A DNA stretch of 6,269 nt from Bordetella parapertussis (GTDB lineage Bacteria; Pseudomonadota; Gammaproteobacteria; Burkholderiales; Burkholderiaceae_C). Below the pieces are notes generated by a model. That model worked only from the letters and a program-made list of their open reading frames with translations, made no database searches and had not been told where the DNA came from. The stretch covers positions 1 to 6,269 of the forward strand of contig CAMDSU010000108.1 in assembly GCA_945907335.1 (NCBI GenBank). Reading direction: 5' to 3'. The stretch's first letter is position 1, and each line of letters opens with the position of its first letter. This document shows positions 5,376 through 6,269 of the stretch, one piece after another. The position numbers were made by a program, and so were the translations under genes.

Positions 5376-6269
5376 ATGACAAACGCCGTCATTGTTTCAA
5401 CTGCACGCACGCCTTTAGCCAAAAGCTGGAGAGGCGCTTTCAATATGACCCACGGAGCCACCCTGGGCGGACACGCGGTCAAACACGCGATCGCCCGCGC
5501 AGGCATTGATGCCGCCGAAGTCGAAGACGTCATCATGGGTTGTGCCAACCCCGAGGGTGCCACAGGTGCCAACATCGCGCGCCAAATCGCGCTCATGGCC
5601 GATTGCCCGATCACGGTGAGCGGTTTGACCGTCAACCGCTTTTGTTCTTCCGGCCTGCAAACCATTGCACTGGCTTCGCAGCGAGTGATCGCCGGTGAAG
5701 GTGACGTGTATGTGGCGGGTGGTGTAGAAAGCATTTCTTGTGTGCAACAAGAAATGAACCAGCACATGCTGGCTGACCCCGCTCTGATGAAGAAAAAGCC
5801 TGAGATCTACTGGAACATGCTGCAGACCGCCGAGCAAGTAGCCAAGCGTTACAACATTGGTCGCGACCGCATGGACGAGTACGGAGCAGCCAGCCAGCAA
5901 AAAGCGTGTGCTGCGCAGGCCGCAGGCAAATTCAATGACGAAATTGCAGCCATCACGGTGCAAGCAGGTGTGGTCGACAAAGTCATGGGCATGATGACCA
6001 AACAAGTCACTGTCAGCGCTGACGAAGGACTGCGTGAAGGGACGACGGCAGAGGGTATTTCCAGCATCAAGCCTGCTGTGCCTGGCGGCGTGATTTCAGC
6101 AGGCAATGCTTCCCAGTTTTCTGACGGCGCCGGTGCCTGTGTGATCACCAGTGAAGAATACGCGACCAAACACAACCTCAAACCGCTGGGTCGATTCCTC
6201 GGCTTTGCCGTGGCCGGTTGCGAGCCGGATGAAATGGGCATCGGTCCGGTCTATGCCATTCCCAAAGTG
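5376..6269 (+). CDS. Acetyl-CoA C-acyltransferase (thiolase), 5' part only
   Basis: This is a thiolase that cleaves 3-ketoacyl-CoA with CoA to acetyl-CoA and a shortened acyl-CoA, the last step of beta-oxidation. The frame is open from ATG 5376 to the window end, giving 298 codons without a stop. The family is usually about 390-400 residues, so roughly the last quarter is missing. The N-terminus VIVSTARTPLAKSWRGAF (5-22) is typical. The nucleophilic cysteine is Cys90 in NRFCSSGLQTI (87-97). AGGVESIS (114-121) and NASQFSDGAGA (244-254) are further thiolase signatures. The C-terminal His and second active-site Cys lie beyond the window, so completeness of the active site cannot be checked. Placement right after the hydratase/dehydrogenase, with an overlapping ribosome binding site, favours a degradative FadA/FadI-like role over biosynthetic acetoacetyl-CoA formation. 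The specificity class is not certain, so no symbol is given. Confidence 0.94.
   Translation, partial: MTNAVIVSTARTPLAKSWRGAFNMTHGATLGGHAVKHAIARAGIDAAEVEDVIMGCANPEGATGANIARQIALMADCPITVSGLTVNRFCSSGLQTIALASQRVIAGEGDVYVAGGVESISCVQQEMNQHMLADPALMKKKPEIYWNMLQTAEQVAKRYNIGRDRMDEYGAASQQKACAAQAAGKFNDEIAAITVQAGVVDKVMGMMTKQVTVSADEGLREGTTAEGISSIKPAVPGGVISAGNASQFSDGAGACVITSEEYATKHNLKPLGRFLGFAVAGCEPDEMGIGPVYAIPKV

Noticed and set aside
5415..6005. Antisense open frame of 196 codons opposite the thiolase
   Set aside because: The + strand encodes a clear thiolase with Cys90 and family motifs throughout. The antisense product has no recognisable domain and no credible start signal.
1..6269. CRISPR arrays, tRNA or rRNA genes, insertion sequences, attachment sites
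   Set aside because: I saw no spaced direct repeats, no clover-leaf-like segments, no transposase motifs and no terminal inverted repeats. Apart from 83 bp and two very short gaps, the whole window is coding.

Overview
The window is a tightly packed, single-strand stretch of a bacterial chromosome with six protein genes, all on the + strand. The two outermost genes are cut by the window edges. Protein style suggests a betaproteobacterium of the order Burkholderiales, probably Comamonadaceae-like. The clues are a LivM with a two-helix C-terminal extension, a LivF with GRNGSGRST in its P-loop, and a LivG with LTYAEQRALEIG. This is an inference from remembered family resemblance, not from a search. 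Base composition looks moderate and uniform, and nothing in the window looks mobile or recently acquired.

Region 1 (1-3180) is the distal part of a branched-chain amino acid-type (HAAT/Liv) ABC importer operon. It holds the 3' end of the livH-like permease, then livM, livG and livF. The genes overlap by 8 bp (livH/livM) and 4 bp (livM/livG), or are 2 bp apart (livG/livF), so translation is almost certainly coupled. The periplasmic binding protein that would name the substrate is not in the window.

Region 2 (3181-3263) is the only real intergenic gap, 83 bp long. It holds a plausible sigma70-type promoter whose -35 box overlaps the livF stop codon. A 26-bp imperfect palindrome sits over the predicted transcription start and looks like an operator for a dimeric, perhaps TetR-family, repressor.

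Region 3 (3264-6269) is a beta-oxidation pair: a 700-residue enoyl-CoA hydratase/3-hydroxyacyl-CoA dehydrogenase, then a thiolase whose ribosome binding site overlaps the preceding stop codon. The thiolase runs off the right edge after 298 codons. Together they perform the last three steps of a beta-oxidation turn: hydration, oxidation and thiolytic cleavage. A Liv-type importer directly upstream suggests, without proving, that it brings in a carboxylate or amino acid degraded through acyl-CoA intermediates.

I see no wholly new system. The most interesting point is that the two ATPases carry their departures from consensus in the same composite ATP site (Walker A Lys to Arg in LivF, degenerate signature motif in LivG, no switch His in LivF). 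The other composite site is canonical, which predicts an asymmetric importer. The palindromic operator and the LivM extension come next.
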